A stretch of DNA of 64,000 nt from Streptomyces sp. NBC_00335 (GCF_036127095.1 NZ_CP108006.1:6749501-6813500), one strand, 5' to 3'; numbered from the stretch's first letter, positions 26,912 through 36,256 are shown. The notes: generated from the letters alone by a model not told the origin. Program-made: numbers and translations.

Positions 26912-26946
26912 TGTTCACGGTTCGTGGTTCACGGTTCACGGTTCAC
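26912..26946 (+). repeat. Heptamer tandem repeat GGTTCAC in the permease leader
   Basis: Five adjacent 7-base units (TGTTCAC, GGTTCGT, then GGTTCAC three times) end 23 bases before the permease start codon. The meaning is unknown; slippage here would change the leader length. Confidence 0.7.
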
Positions 26947-26969
26947 CGCCGAAGGTCAGGGGCAGACGC

Positions 26970-28367
26970 ATGGCACACCAGGAGACGACGGTCGCCGTCG
27001 ACGAGGTCTTCAGAGTCGAGACGCACGGCATCGACCCCATCCCCGACGCCGAGCGCCACGGCGGGGCCAAGGACCTCTTCTGGCTCTGGTTCGGTTCCAA
27101 CCTGACCTTCACCTACGTGATCAACGGAGCCCTCGCCGTCGCCTTCGGCCTCAGCTTCTGGCAGGCCACCGCCGTGGTCGTGATCAGCGGGCTGTCCTTC
27201 TTCGCGATCAGCGCCGCCGGCCTCAGCGGCATCCGCACCGGCACCGCGACCCTGGTCATCTCCCGGGCCGCCTTCGGCGTACGGGGCAACTGGCCGGCGG
27301 GCGTCCTCAACTGGGTGGTGAGCATCGGCTACACCATCGTCAACACGGTCGTCGGCACCCTGGCCCTGGAAGTGTTCTTCGCCGAGATCGGCCTGGGCGA
27401 AGGCACCCTGATCCGGGCCGCCGCGCTCGGCATCACCCTCGCGCTGACCTTCGCCGTCGCCATGTGGGGACACGCCACCGTGCAGTTCGCCGAGCGCTGG
27501 ATGGCCTACGTCCTGGCCGTCGGCTTCGGCGCCCTGCTGGTCTTCGTCCTGCCCGGAGCCGAGACCACCGCCCCGGCCGACGCCCTGGCCCCCGGCCTGT
27601 CCGGCTGGAGCCTGGCCTTCGTCGTGATGCTCGCCGGGCCGTTCTCGTACCTGCCGATGCCCGCCGACTACACCCGCTACCTGCCCCGCACCACCTCGCT
27701 GAAGTCGATCACCTGGATGGGTGCGCTCGGCGGGTTCGTCTCCTCCGTCGCCCTCGGGATCGCCGGCGTGGCCGCCGCCACCCAGACCGACATGACCGAC
27801 GCCGTCGCCGGGGCCGAGAGCCTGCTGCCCGGCTGGTTCCAGCCGCTGTTCCTGGCCCTGGTCCTGGGCGGCTCCGTCACCAACTCGATCATCACCCTCT
27901 ACTCCTCCAGCCTGAACCTCCAGGTCCTCGGCATCCCGTGGAGCCGGGCCCGCGCCATCGTGGTCAGCGCCGCCGTGACCGCCGCCGGATCGCTCGCCGC
28001 GCTCTTCCTCACCGACTTCACCACCTCGCTGCTGTCCTTCCTCTCCCTCCTGATCATCGTGTTCGCCCCCTGGGGCGGCGTCTTCCTCGCCGACATGCTG
28101 CTGCGCCGCTGCCGCTACGACTCCGACGCGCTGCACGCCGGGAGCGGGGGCGCCTACTGGTACCGCTCCGGCTACCACCCCGCCGGCATGACCGCCCTGC
28201 TCGCCGGCATGGCCTTCGCCGCCCTGACCTGCGACTCCGAGCTGTGGACCGGGCCGCTCGTGGCCCCGCTCGGCGGCGCCGACCTCACCCTGCTCGGCTC
28301 GGTGGTCGCCGGGCTCACGTACTGGGCCCTCGCCCGCCGGGTGCCCGCCTACGCCCCGGCCGCCTGA
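26970..28367 (+). CDS. NCS1-family permease (cytosine/purine/allantoin type)
   Basis: 465 residues with about 12 membrane helices. The N-terminal VETHGIDPIPDAERHGGAKDLFWLWFGSNLTFTYVINGAL is the NCS1 signature around helix 1, followed by GIRTGTATLVISRAAFGVRGNWPAG. PFSYLPMPADYTRYLP (about 228) is another family segment. NCS1 carriers bring in nucleobases, hydantoins, allantoin or thiamine-like compounds with Na+ or H+. The amidohydrolase gene that follows suggests the imported compound is hydrolysed at an amide or ring bond. ATG 26970 has AAGGTCAGGGG upstream. Controlled by the divergent TetR through paired operators. The gene's last codons belong to a 16-base repeat found twice more downstream. 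Confidence 0.88.
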   Translation: MAHQETTVAVDEVFRVETHGIDPIPDAERHGGAKDLFWLWFGSNLTFTYVINGALAVAFGLSFWQATAVVVISGLSFFAISAAGLSGIRTGTATLVISRAAFGVRGNWPAGVLNWVVSIGYTIVNTVVGTLALEVFFAEIGLGEGTLIRAAALGITLALTFAVAMWGHATVQFAERWMAYVLAVGFGALLVFVLPGAETTAPADALAPGLSGWSLAFVVMLAGPFSYLPMPADYTRYLPRTTSLKSITWMGALGGFVSSVALGIAGVAAATQTDMTDAVAGAESLLPGWFQPLFLALVLGGSVTNSIITLYSSSLNLQVLGIPWSRARAIVVSAAVTAAGSLAALFLTDFTTSLLSFLSLLIIVFAPWGGVFLADMLLRRCRYDSDALHAGSGGAYWYRSGYHPAGMTALLAGMAFAALTCDSELWTGPLVAPLGGADLTLLGSVVAGLTYWALARRVPAYAPAA

Positions 28368-28450
28368 GGGCCTTCCCCCCCGGCCGCCTGAGGGCCTCCC
28401 CTCCCGGTCGTCCGGGGCCTCCTTCCGGCCCCTCCCGGCCGCCTGAGGGC
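28356..28450 (+). repeat. 16-base repeat spanning the permease stop codon
   Basis: CCGGCCGCCTGAGGGC occurs at 28356-28371, 28380-28395 and 28435-28450, separated by C/T-rich spacers. The first copy contains the permease's final codons and stop. It looks like local duplication of the gene's 3' end. Confidence 0.75.
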
Positions 28451-28505
28451 TTTCCCTCCCCGCCGTCTGCTTTCCCGTACCCCCTCTGCACAGGAGCACC
28501 ACCCC

Positions 28506-30158
28506 ATGTCACACGCCGCCCCCGCCGATCTGCTCCTCACCGGAGCCCGCATCCACACCGTCGACCCCGAGCTGCCCGAGGCCGAAGCCCTCGCCGTGCG
28601 CGACGGGCGGATCGTCTGGGTGGGCCCGGACGCGGAGGCCGCCGACTGGGCGGGCCCGGACACCGAGCGGATCGACGCGGGCGGCCGGCTCGTGCTCCCG
28701 GGGTTCATCGACGCCCACAACCACGTCCGCCTCGGCTCCGACGACGCGTGCGTGCAGCTCGCAGGGGTGCGGACGCTCGAAGCGATCCTCGACCGGATCG
28801 GCGCGTGGCGGGAGGCCAACCCCGACGCCGAGTGGATCGAGGCCGAGGCCTTCGACTACTCCGCGATCCCCGGCGGGCGCATGCCCACCGCCGCCGACCT
28901 GGACCCGGTCACCGGGGACACCCCCGCGATCGTGCTCTCGTACGACGTCCACACGGCCTGGCTGAACACGGCGGCGATGCGCCGGCTCGGCGTCGCGAAG
29001 GACCGTACCGACCTGCCCTTCGGCACGGCCGCCGTGGACCCGGAGACCGGCGAGCCCACCGGCTTCGTCAAGGACTTCGCCATCAAGGGGCTCTCGCGCG
29101 ACGGCCACCGCGCCCTGCGCGACCTGGGGGTGCCGTGGGCCTCCCCGGACCGCCAGTACGGGCGCCTCGCCAAGAGCCTCGACGACGCGATCGGTTTCGG
29201 CATCACCACCGTCGTGGAACCGCAGAACTCCCTCGACGACCTGGAGCTGTACGACCGGGCACGCGCCGAGGGCCGGCTGCGCTCGCGGATCGTCGCCGCG
29301 CTGTTCCACCCGCGCGGCACCACGGAGGAGGACCTCGACCTCTTCGAGGCGGCCGCCAAGGTGCACGCGGGGGACCGCTTCCGGGTGGGCCCCCTCAAGC
29401 TCTACATCGACGACGTGGTGGAGCCGCGCACGGCCGCGCTGCTGGAGCCGTACACCGGCTGCGGGGCGCACCGGGGCGAAACCTTCTACCCGGCGGAGGA
29501 GTTCGCGGACCTGCTCGCCCGGCTGGACGCGCGCGGGTTCCAGTGCTTCGTCCACGCCACGGGCGACCGGGGCATCCGTACCGTCCTCGACGCCGTCGAG
29601 CACGCACGGGCGGTCAACGGCCCGCGCGACGCCCGCCACCAGGTGGTGCACGTGGAATGCCTGGACCCCGAGGACGTGCCGCGCTTCCGGCAGCTCGGCG
29701 TGGTGGCCTGCATGCAGCCCCGGCACTGCGCGCCGGAGATCGCCGGTCCGGGCCAGGACTGGGCGGAGAACGTGGGGGAGGACCGCTGGCACAAGGCGTG
29801 GCCGATGCGGAGCCTCGCCGAGGCGGGGGCGGTCCTGGCCTTCTCCAGCGACTGGAACGTCGCCGAGATGGACCCGATGGTCGGCATCTACACGGCGCTG
29901 ACCCGGCGCCCGCTGGGTGGCGGCGACCCGTGGCAGGAGCAGGAGACGGTGGACGCCCGGACGGCGGTGTACGGCTACACGATGGGCTCGGCGTACGCCA
30001 ACTTCCTTGAAGGCGACCGGGGTTCCCTGACGGTCGGCAAGGCGGCCGACTTCGTGATCCTGTCCCGCGACATCCTCGCGGTGGCCCCGGAACAGATCCC
30101 CGGAACGGTGGCCGAAACGGTGGTGGTGGCGGGCGAGGTGGTCCATCGGGCCGGGTAG
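28506..30158 (+). CDS. Amidohydrolase family 3 (YtcJ-like) enzyme
   Basis: 550 residues. It opens with the beta-sandwich strand ADLLLTGARIHTVDPELPEAEALAVRDGRIVWVG. The metal-binding DAHNHVRLG (about 68-76) replaces the usual D-x-H-x-H. Further conserved points are KDFAIKG, PLKLYIDD, CFVHATGDRGIRTVLDA (His ligand, about 355), HVECLDPEDVPRF and FSSDWNVAEMDPM (catalytic Asp). YtcJ-like proteins hydrolyse amides or formamides; substrates are poorly known. ATG 28506 has AGGAG upstream. It lies 138 bases after the NCS1 permease gene, so uptake and hydrolysis are probably one pathway under the TetR repressor. Confidence 0.85.
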   Translation: MSHAAPADLLLTGARIHTVDPELPEAEALAVRDGRIVWVGPDAEAADWAGPDTERIDAGGRLVLPGFIDAHNHVRLGSDDACVQLAGVRTLEAILDRIGAWREANPDAEWIEAEAFDYSAIPGGRMPTAADLDPVTGDTPAIVLSYDVHTAWLNTAAMRRLGVAKDRTDLPFGTAAVDPETGEPTGFVKDFAIKGLSRDGHRALRDLGVPWASPDRQYGRLAKSLDDAIGFGITTVVEPQNSLDDLELYDRARAEGRLRSRIVAALFHPRGTTEEDLDLFEAAAKVHAGDRFRVGPLKLYIDDVVEPRTAALLEPYTGCGAHRGETFYPAEEFADLLARLDARGFQCFVHATGDRGIRTVLDAVEHARAVNGPRDARHQVVHVECLDPEDVPRFRQLGVVACMQPRHCAPEIAGPGQDWAENVGEDRWHKAWPMRSLAEAGAVLAFSSDWNVAEMDPMVGIYTALTRRPLGGGDPWQEQETVDARTAVYGYTMGSAYANFLEGDRGSLTVGKAADFVILSRDILAVAPEQIPGTVAETVVVAGEVVHRAG

Positions 30159-30197
30159 GTTGACCGCACTCATGCGTGGGCCTGCGGGGGGAACCGA

Positions 30198-30686
30198 ATG
30201 GATGCGTTGGCCGAGGCGGCGTCCCTGGGGGCGCTGATCATCGTGTCGGCGGTGGTCACCGCTTGGATCGGGAGGAGGTCCCTGCGCCGCACGGCGGACG
30301 AACGCCGGGCAGCCCTCGCGGCAGGGGTCGTCGTGGCCGTGCGGTGCGAGGCCCGCTGGCGACAGGGGGTCCGCCGCCGGTTCTTCGCGCAAGGGGACCT
30401 CGGCACCGGACCTGGCGGCATCGGTGTGGCCTTCAAGTCGCCGCTGCGCCCGGCGGTGGCCCTGCCCGTCGGTGGCCGCGCGGTCGTCCGGGGGAGCTGG
30501 TGGCCGGGAATGCGAGTGCTGGAGTATCGGGCTCCCGACGGCCGGCGGATCGACTTTCACGTGTACCCGCGCGAAGTCGGGCTCGCCTGCCGCTATCTGG
30601 GGGTTCCGGACTCGGACTGGGTCCGGCCCTTCGGCGATACGGACGGCCGGCCCCGCCGGTCGGCCCGCCCGAGGCGCCGGATGTAA
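30198..30686 (+). CDS. Membrane-anchored hypothetical protein
   Basis: 162 residues. One N-terminal helix (about 8-25, LGALIIVSAVVTAWIG) is followed by an Arg-rich soluble part with VAVRCEARWRQGVRRRFFAQGDLG and a beta-rich stretch ending HVYPREVGLACRYLG. The layout, one helix plus a small cytosolic beta domain, recalls DUF2550-type proteins, but I cannot assign it. The C-terminus is Arg-rich. ATG 30198 has GGGGGAA 3 bases upstream of the spacer. It starts 40 bases after the amidohydrolase gene and could be read with it. Confidence 0.6.
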   Translation: MDALAEAASLGALIIVSAVVTAWIGRRSLRRTADERRAALAAGVVVAVRCEARWRQGVRRRFFAQGDLGTGPGGIGVAFKSPLRPAVALPVGGRAVVRGSWWPGMRVLEYRAPDGRRIDFHVYPREVGLACRYLGVPDSDWVRPFGDTDGRPRRSARPRRRM

Positions 30687-30950
30687 CACGATCACGACTG
30701 GTGGGCGACAGGTGTGTGGCCGAACGGCCCTGAGGGGAAAGGGCTGTTGTGCGGACGGGGCGGGGGTGGTCCTCGGCAAGGCGGTCGGCCGCCACCCGCT
30801 GGGCAACGCCGGCGCGATGCTCGCTCCGCTGGGCTGAGCCGACCGGTCGAGAAATGCCTGGCGGGCCGCGGGGCGGGGCGTTAGTCTCGCCGCGATGACG
30901 ACTTCCCGTACTCAGAGATCGGGGGTCCCGTCCGCGCAAGGTGAGTGCTG

Positions 30951-32366
30951 ATGCTCACTCACCTCGCGAACGGGGCTTCCTTCCGCCCTTCCTTCTGGCT
31001 GCGCGTGCGCGAGTTCGCCGTGCCGCCGTCCATGATCGAGACCGCGACCGCCCGCCGCTCCGCCGGTGACTGGGCGGGGGCGTGCGCCGCGGCCGGCGTC
31101 GACGTGGACTTCGACCTGCGCGTCCTGGCGCGCACCCACGGCCGCGACCTCGCGGCCCGGATCCGGGCCGATCTGCGCCACCTGGCCCCGGACCTGCTGC
31201 GCTGGCACCTGCCGAGGATCGCCCCGGACGGACTGCTGCGCCCCGGGCTGACCATCGGGCTGGCCCGGTACGGGGACGCGGGGCCCGGCCCGGTGCACCT
31301 CGTGGCCCGTACGCCGCCTGCCTGGGCGGAGTACGGGCAGCGGATCAGCCTCGCCCTGTGGGACGGAGCCCGCTCCGAGGACGCCGCCCGGCGTCCTCCG
31401 GGGGCCGGTCCGCATCCCCATCCGCACCCCCATCCGCGGTTCCGCCTCGACCTGCACCGCCACCTGTGGGACGCCCGCCGGAGCGACGAGCTGCGCTCCA
31501 GGTCCGGGGCCGACCGGCACCTCGGCGAAGCGGGTCCCGAGCTGGATCCCGGCCTGCCGGGGCCGCCGCCCGCGGTGCCCCGCTGCGCCGTCGACCGGTG
31601 GGCGGCCGAGGCGGAGATCGTGCTACGCGCCGAGGGACGCCCCGGCGGTACGGTCACCGTGCGGCTCGGGGCCCGGCACCGGCTGTACGTGCACCTGCGC
31701 GGCGACGGGGACGGCGACGTGCAGATCTCCGCAGCCGCGCCCGTGGATCCGGGTGCCCCCGCCCCGCCGGCGCTGCCCGACGCGGCGACCTGGGTGCTGC
31801 CCGACCTGGAACTGCTCCGTACCGGGGCGATCGACGCCGGCCGGCTGCACCCGTTGGTCGGCCGGGCCCTCGTACCGGACTGGTCGCCGCCGCGGCCCGC
31901 CGGAGCCGCGGACCCGGTGAGGGGGCCGCGCCTGGTGGACTGCCGGGGCGCCCGGCACCGGATCGGCCTGGTGGACGGGGTGCTGGCCCCGCTGGACCAC
32001 GACCCGGCCGAGATCCGCCGCGAGGAACTGCTGGTCGCACTGACCGGTACGCCGCTGCCCTGCCTGCGGGCCATCGACGAGGCGCACCGCCGTCCGGACT
32101 CCCTCTCCGGCGTCCGCGAACGCCTCGACCACGGCGACACCGCCGGCGCCCTGGCCGTCGTAGAAGGACTGCTCGGTCCCGGAGCGCTGCTGCGCGACGG
32201 CCCGTTGCGGGACGAACTGGAGGCGGCCGCGCTCCGGCGGGTCATCCACGGGCTGTTCCGGGCGGGCCTGGCCGGGCCGGGCGCCGGTCCCACCCACGAC
32301 GGCTACCGCTCCCCCCGTAAGGGCCGCACCGAGCGCTCGCATCCGCGGCGCGCGAACCGCCGCTGA
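30951..32366 (+). CDS. Hypothetical protein encoded ahead of a MoxR/VWA pair
   Basis: 471 residues, soluble. I do not recognise the fold. The N-terminus has FWLRVREFAVPPSMIETATARRSAGDWAGACAAAGVDVDFDLR and an Arg-rich helical stretch; the middle has a His/Pro run (PHPHPHPHPRF, about 140) and an acidic-basic mix; later comes WVLPDLELLRTGAIDAGRLHPLVGRALVP. Family members occur next to MoxR ATPases and VWA proteins, which suggests it is their client or target-recognition partner. ATG 30951 follows AAGGTG; GTG 30945 is possible. The 264 bases before it show no gene. The MoxR gene begins 58 bases after its stop. Confidence 0.7.
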   Translation: MLTHLANGASFRPSFWLRVREFAVPPSMIETATARRSAGDWAGACAAAGVDVDFDLRVLARTHGRDLAARIRADLRHLAPDLLRWHLPRIAPDGLLRPGLTIGLARYGDAGPGPVHLVARTPPAWAEYGQRISLALWDGARSEDAARRPPGAGPHPHPHPHPRFRLDLHRHLWDARRSDELRSRSGADRHLGEAGPELDPGLPGPPPAVPRCAVDRWAAEAEIVLRAEGRPGGTVTVRLGARHRLYVHLRGDGDGDVQISAAAPVDPGAPAPPALPDAATWVLPDLELLRTGAIDAGRLHPLVGRALVPDWSPPRPAGAADPVRGPRLVDCRGARHRIGLVDGVLAPLDHDPAEIRREELLVALTGTPLPCLRAIDEAHRRPDSLSGVRERLDHGDTAGALAVVEGLLGPGALLRDGPLRDELEAAALRRVIHGLFRAGLAGPGAGPTHDGYRSPRKGRTERSHPRRANRR

Positions 32367-32424
32367 CCCGGCCTCCTGCACGCCCCCCTTCCCGTTCCCG
32401 CCGCACACCCAAAGGTGATTCCCC

Positions 32425-33684
32425 ATGCGTTCCCATGCCCAGACCGCCCCGCCGGCCCAGCCCGCCCAGTCCGACGCCACCCAACTCGACATCGCCGCAG
32501 GGCTGCTGGCCCTGCTGCGCGACACGACGACCGAACCGCGCCCCGACATCCAACTGGAGGCCCTGACCCTGGCCGTGGCCGCCGACCTGCCCGTCCTCCT
32601 GTGGGGGGAGCCGGGCATCGGCAAGACCGCGGCCCTGACCCAGCTCGCCGCGTCCCTCGACCTCCCGCTGACCACCGTCATCGCCAGCGTGCACGAGCCG
32701 TCCGACTTCTCCGGCCTGCCCATCGTCGGGGACGACCCCGCGGAGCAGGGAGTGCCGATGGCGCCGCCGGACTGGGCCGTGCGCCTGGTACGGGCCGGCC
32801 GGGGGCTGCTCTTCCTCGACGAGCTGTCCACCGCGCCGCCGGCCGTGCAGGCGGCCCTGCTCCGCCTCGTACTGGAGCGGCGGATCGGCGCCCTGCGGCT
32901 GCCGCCCGAGGTCCGGATCGTGGCCGCGGCCAATCCGCGGTCCTCCGCCGCAGACGGCTGGGAGCTGAGCCCGCCCCTGGCCAACCGCTTCGTCCACCTC
33001 CAGTGGACGCACGACCAGGAGGTGGTGGTACGCGGCCTCGGCGGGACCTGGCCCCGCGCCACCCTGCCCCGGCTGGACCCCGAACGGCTCCCGGAAGCCG
33101 TGGACTTCGCCCGCCGCGCGGTGTGCGGGCTGCTCGCCGCGCGGCCCAAGCTCGTCCACCGACTGCCCTCCGGCGAAACCCGCCGGGGCGGTCCCTGGCC
33201 CTCTCCCCGGAGCTGGGAGATGGCCCTCTGCCTGATCGCCTTCGCGACCGCGGCCGGCTCCTCCCGGGAAGTGCTCTCCCTGCTGGTCAGGGGAACCGTC
33301 GGAGACGGCCCCGGGCTGGAACTCCTGGCGAGCCTCGACCGGATGGACCTCCCGGACCCGGAGACGCTGCTCGCCGACCCGGCGGCCGCCGTGCTGCCCG
33401 AGCGCGGGGACCTGCGCCAAGCCGTGCTCGACGGTGTGGTCGAGGCGGTGCGCGGGCGCCCGGAGAAGTCCCGCTGGGACGCGGCGTGGACGCTCCTGGC
33501 CCGGGCACTGGAAACCGGCGCCCCGGACCTGGTGGTCGTCCCCGCGGCCACGCTCGCCGCGCTGCGCCGCGAGGACTGGGAGGTACCGGCCGCGATCGAC
33601 CGGCTCGCCGGGGCCGTGGCCCTGTCCCGGCGAGCCGACCGGGCGGCGGCCCGGTCGGGCGTGCCCGTCAAGGCGGGCCGGTGA
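32425..33684 (+). CDS. MoxR-type AAA+ ATPase
   Basis: 419 residues. Walker A is GEPGIGKT (61-68), Walker B is GLLFLDELST (about 130), sensor 1 is IVAAANPRS (about 170), and ANRFVHLQW contains the arginine-finger region. The helical C-terminal half has RPKLVHRLP and SPRSWEMALCLIAFA, usual for MoxR proteins that act with a VWA partner. They remodel or insert metals into target complexes. ATG 32425 has AAAGGTGA. The next gene's GTG overlaps its TGA, so the ATPase and the VWA-metallopeptidase are coupled and likely form one complex. Confidence 0.9.
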   Translation: MRSHAQTAPPAQPAQSDATQLDIAAGLLALLRDTTTEPRPDIQLEALTLAVAADLPVLLWGEPGIGKTAALTQLAASLDLPLTTVIASVHEPSDFSGLPIVGDDPAEQGVPMAPPDWAVRLVRAGRGLLFLDELSTAPPAVQAALLRLVLERRIGALRLPPEVRIVAAANPRSSAADGWELSPPLANRFVHLQWTHDQEVVVRGLGGTWPRATLPRLDPERLPEAVDFARRAVCGLLAARPKLVHRLPSGETRRGGPWPSPRSWEMALCLIAFATAAGSSREVLSLLVRGTVGDGPGLELLASLDRMDLPDPETLLADPAAAVLPERGDLRQAVLDGVVEAVRGRPEKSRWDAAWTLLARALETGAPDLVVVPAATLAALRREDWEVPAAIDRLAGAVALSRRADRAAARSGVPVKAGR

Positions 33685-35039
33685 CGGCCGTGAAGCCCGC
33701 AACGCCCGCGACCGGGGCGCAGCCCGTAGCGTCGGCCTCGCCCGCCTCGCCCGCCTCGCCCGCCTCGCCCGCCTCGCCCGCCTCGCCCGCCTCGCCCGCC
33801 TCGCCCGCCTCGCCCGTGAGGCTGGACCTGGACAAGCTCTACGCCGCCCGGCTGCACGCCGTCCGCGTGCGGCCGTACCTGGCCACGGCGCTGTTCGCCC
33901 TGCACGTCGTGGAATCGCACCGGGTGCCGACGATGGCCGTCGACCGGCACTGGCGGTGCTACGTCTCGCCCGGCTTCGTGGACCGCACCCCCGTGGAGGA
34001 ACTGGCCGCGGTCTGGGTGCACGAGGTGTCCCACCTGCTGCGCGACCACCACGGACGCGGGGACCGGGTCGCGCGGGAGCAAGGCCTGACCGGCCCGGGG
34101 GAGCGGCTGCGGATGAACATCGCGGCCGACTTCGAGATCAACGACGACGCCTACGGCGACGGGCTCGTCCGGCCCGAGGGCGCTGTCCAGCCGGCGGCCG
34201 TGGGACTGCGGGAGGGGGAGCTCATGGAGGAGTACCTGACGCAGTTCGGGCTCGGGCCGCACACGCAGCACATGGCCTGGCTGGACTGCGGGAGCGGCGC
34301 CGACGGGCTGGAACGGGAGTGGGACCTCGGCGCGGACGGCGCGGACGGCCTCAGCGAGCAGGAACGCGACGCGGTCCGCTTCCGGGTGGCGCAGGGCATC
34401 ACCGGCCGGCCGGGAAGGGCGTCGAAGGGCTGGAAGCGCTGGGCGGAGGAGGTGTTCCACCCGCCTCAGCCGTGGCGGGAGTTGCTGGGAGCGGCCGTCC
34501 GGTCGGCCACCTCCGGATCCGGCGCGGGCGACGACTACACGTACAGCCGGCCCTCGCGGCGTTCGGCCGGGGTGCCGGGCGCCGTGCTGCCGAGCCTGCG
34601 GCGCAGGCCGCCCCGGGTCAGCGTGGTCATCGACACCTCCGGGTCCGTCAGCGACGCCGAACTGGGCAGCGCGCTCCTGGAAGTCACCGCCATCTCCCGC
34701 GCGGTGGGCGGCCGCCGGGACCTGGTCACCGTGGTGCCGTGCGACGCCTCGGCCCGGATCGCCCATCCGCTGTGCCTCGCCGAGGGGATCCCGCTGCTGG
34801 GCGGCGGGGGTACGGATCTGCGCACGGGGTTCGCCACGGCGCTGCGCTCGGCGCCCCGGCCGGACGTGATCGTGGTCCTGACCGACGGGCAGACGCCCTG
34901 GCCGAGCTCGCGGCCGCCGTGCCGGACGGTGGTGGGGCTGTTCCGCCGGGACCGGCCGGGCGGATCGTGGGCCGAGGACGATCCCGACTACGTGCCGGAC
35001 CTGCCGCCCGAGTGGGCCCGCGTGGTGGACATCGGCTGA
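33681..35039 (+). CDS. VWA-like protein with N-terminal metallopeptidase-like domain
   Basis: 452 residues from GTG 33681, which overlaps the MoxR stop (GTGA). Residues 19-45 are nine exact A-S-P repeats. Residues 46-190 form the putative metallopeptidase domain with zinc motif HEVSH (114-118) and NIAADFEIND, where the Glu or Asp could be the third ligand. The C-terminal VWA-like domain starts near 310 with the metal-site motif D-T-S-G-S (318-322), then GGGGTDL and VVLTDGQTP. The layout matches DUF2201-type VWA-like proteins partnered with MoxR ATPases. It probably cleaves or holds a protein target in an ATP-dependent way. The target is unknown. Confidence 0.85.
   Translation: MTAVKPATPATGAQPVASASPASPASPASPASPASPASPASPASPVRLDLDKLYAARLHAVRVRPYLATALFALHVVESHRVPTMAVDRHWRCYVSPGFVDRTPVEELAAVWVHEVSHLLRDHHGRGDRVAREQGLTGPGERLRMNIAADFEINDDAYGDGLVRPEGAVQPAAVGLREGELMEEYLTQFGLGPHTQHMAWLDCGSGADGLEREWDLGADGADGLSEQERDAVRFRVAQGITGRPGRASKGWKRWAEEVFHPPQPWRELLGAAVRSATSGSGAGDDYTYSRPSRRSAGVPGAVLPSLRRRPPRVSVVIDTSGSVSDAELGSALLEVTAISRAVGGRRDLVTVVPCDASARIAHPLCLAEGIPLLGGGGTDLRTGFATALRSAPRPDVIVVLTDGQTPWPSSRPPCRTVVGLFRRDRPGGSWAEDDPDYVPDLPPEWARVVDIG
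33735..33815 (+). repeat. Nine copies of a 9-base in-frame repeat
   Basis: GCCTCGCCC is repeated nine times without variation, encoding (Ala-Ser-Pro)9. Perfect identity suggests recent expansion and possible length variation between strains. It makes a flexible linker at the N-terminus of the VWA protein. Confidence 0.95.
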
Positions 35040-35050
35040 GGTTCCGGGCC

Positions 35051-36235
35051 CTACCGCTTCGGCCAGTACCAGAGGGGTTCGTCCAGGGGGCCCTCGCGGC
35101 CCGCCACCTCGGTCTGGCCGAAGTCCTTGAGCAGGGTGATGGTCTGCAGGTCCACGCGGTGGCGGTGGACCCCCGATGCCAGGGCCTGTGCCAGCGGGGC
35201 GGCGTGCGTGACCACCACCGTCTGGGTGTCCCGGGCCACCGTCAGGATCAGGTCCGCGAGGGGGCCCAGCAGGTCCGGGTGGAGGCTGGTCTCCGGCTCG
35301 TTGAGCACCATCAGGGCGGGCGGGCGCGGGGTCAGCAGGGCGGCCGTCCACAGCAGGTAGCGCAGGGTCCCGTCGGAGAGTTCCGCCGCGCCCAGCGGGC
35401 GCAGCAGCCCGTGCTGGTGCAGCTCCAGCTCGAAGCGGCCGTCCCGTTCCGCGACCGCCACGCTGCTGCCCGGGAAGGCCGCCTCGACGGCCGCGTCCAG
35501 CGCCGCGTGGTCGCCGGTCTCCCGGATCGTCTGGAGCGCGGCCGGAAGGTCGGAGCCGTCCGCGGCGAGGACCGGCGTACGGGTTCCGACGCGCGGGGTG
35601 CGGGCCGGCGCTTCGGCGTCCGTGCGGACGTGGTCGTAGAACCGCCAGGAGCGGATCAGTTCGCGCAGGGCCAGCAGGTCGGGGGCCAGTTGCGGGTCCG
35701 CGAGTTCGCTGAGCATGGAGTCGTACGGGCGCAGGGCGCCCTGGGTGCGGTGCCAGCCGCCGTCCGCGGTACGGGTGCGCACGGCGGGCCCGGCACGGTC
35801 CGAGAGCAGGGCGGCGGGGCGCAGCACCGGCCCGGCCCAGGTGCACTCGCGTTTGATCTCGGGGTCCAGGCCGAAGAGCGAGTTCGGGACCGGCTGCGGG
35901 TGGCCGAAGTCCACCGCGTAGCCGAACTCGTCCCCGGCGAACCCGAGCCGCAGGCTCACCGGTTCGGAGCGGACCGTCGGCTCGACCGCGTACCGGCCCT
36001 CGCGCACCGCCCGCCCCGTCTTCTCCGGGCCGGCCCACAGGGTGGAGGGCAGCCCGCCCTCCCGGGCCAGCGCCGCGACGGCGCCGCCGCGCGCGGAGTC
36101 GGCCAGCAGCCGCAGGGACCGGTACAGGCTGGACTTGCCCGTGCCGTTGGCGCCCGTCACCACGGTGAGCCGGCCGAGGGGGACGATGAGTTTGCGCAGG
36201 GAGCGGTAGTTCTCCACCGCGAGGGTCGTGATCAT
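35051..36235 (-). CDS. AAA family ATPase (SMC/RecF/OLD-like, AAA_21 type)
   Basis: 394 residues. It begins ITTLAVENYRSLRKLIVPLGRLTVVTGANGTGKSSLYRSL, the N-terminal half of an ABC-type ATPase with Walker A GANGTGKS (29-36). A middle insert of about 200 residues follows. The C-terminal half has ELSDGTLRYLLWTAALL (signature), LMVLNEPETSLHP (Walker B and D-loop) and TVVVTHAAPLAQ (H-loop). Such stand-alone ATPases serve in DNA repair or in defence systems as the sensor half; no nuclease partner is next to it. Its stop is 11 bases from the VWA gene's stop (convergent). Confidence 0.85.
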   Translation of the reverse strand: MITTLAVENYRSLRKLIVPLGRLTVVTGANGTGKSSLYRSLRLLADSARGGAVAALAREGGLPSTLWAGPEKTGRAVREGRYAVEPTVRSEPVSLRLGFAGDEFGYAVDFGHPQPVPNSLFGLDPEIKRECTWAGPVLRPAALLSDRAGPAVRTRTADGGWHRTQGALRPYDSMLSELADPQLAPDLLALRELIRSWRFYDHVRTDAEAPARTPRVGTRTPVLAADGSDLPAALQTIRETGDHAALDAAVEAAFPGSSVAVAERDGRFELELHQHGLLRPLGAAELSDGTLRYLLWTAALLTPRPPALMVLNEPETSLHPDLLGPLADLILTVARDTQTVVVTHAAPLAQALASGVHRHRVDLQTITLLKDFGQTEVAGREGPLDEPLWYWPKR

Positions 36236-36256
36236 GTGGTCGTGATCATGCTGTGG

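Noticed and set aside
30687..30950. A possible small gene between the membrane-anchored protein and the MoxR operon
   Set aside because: The open frames there have no ribosome site and read as Arg/Gly-rich noise.
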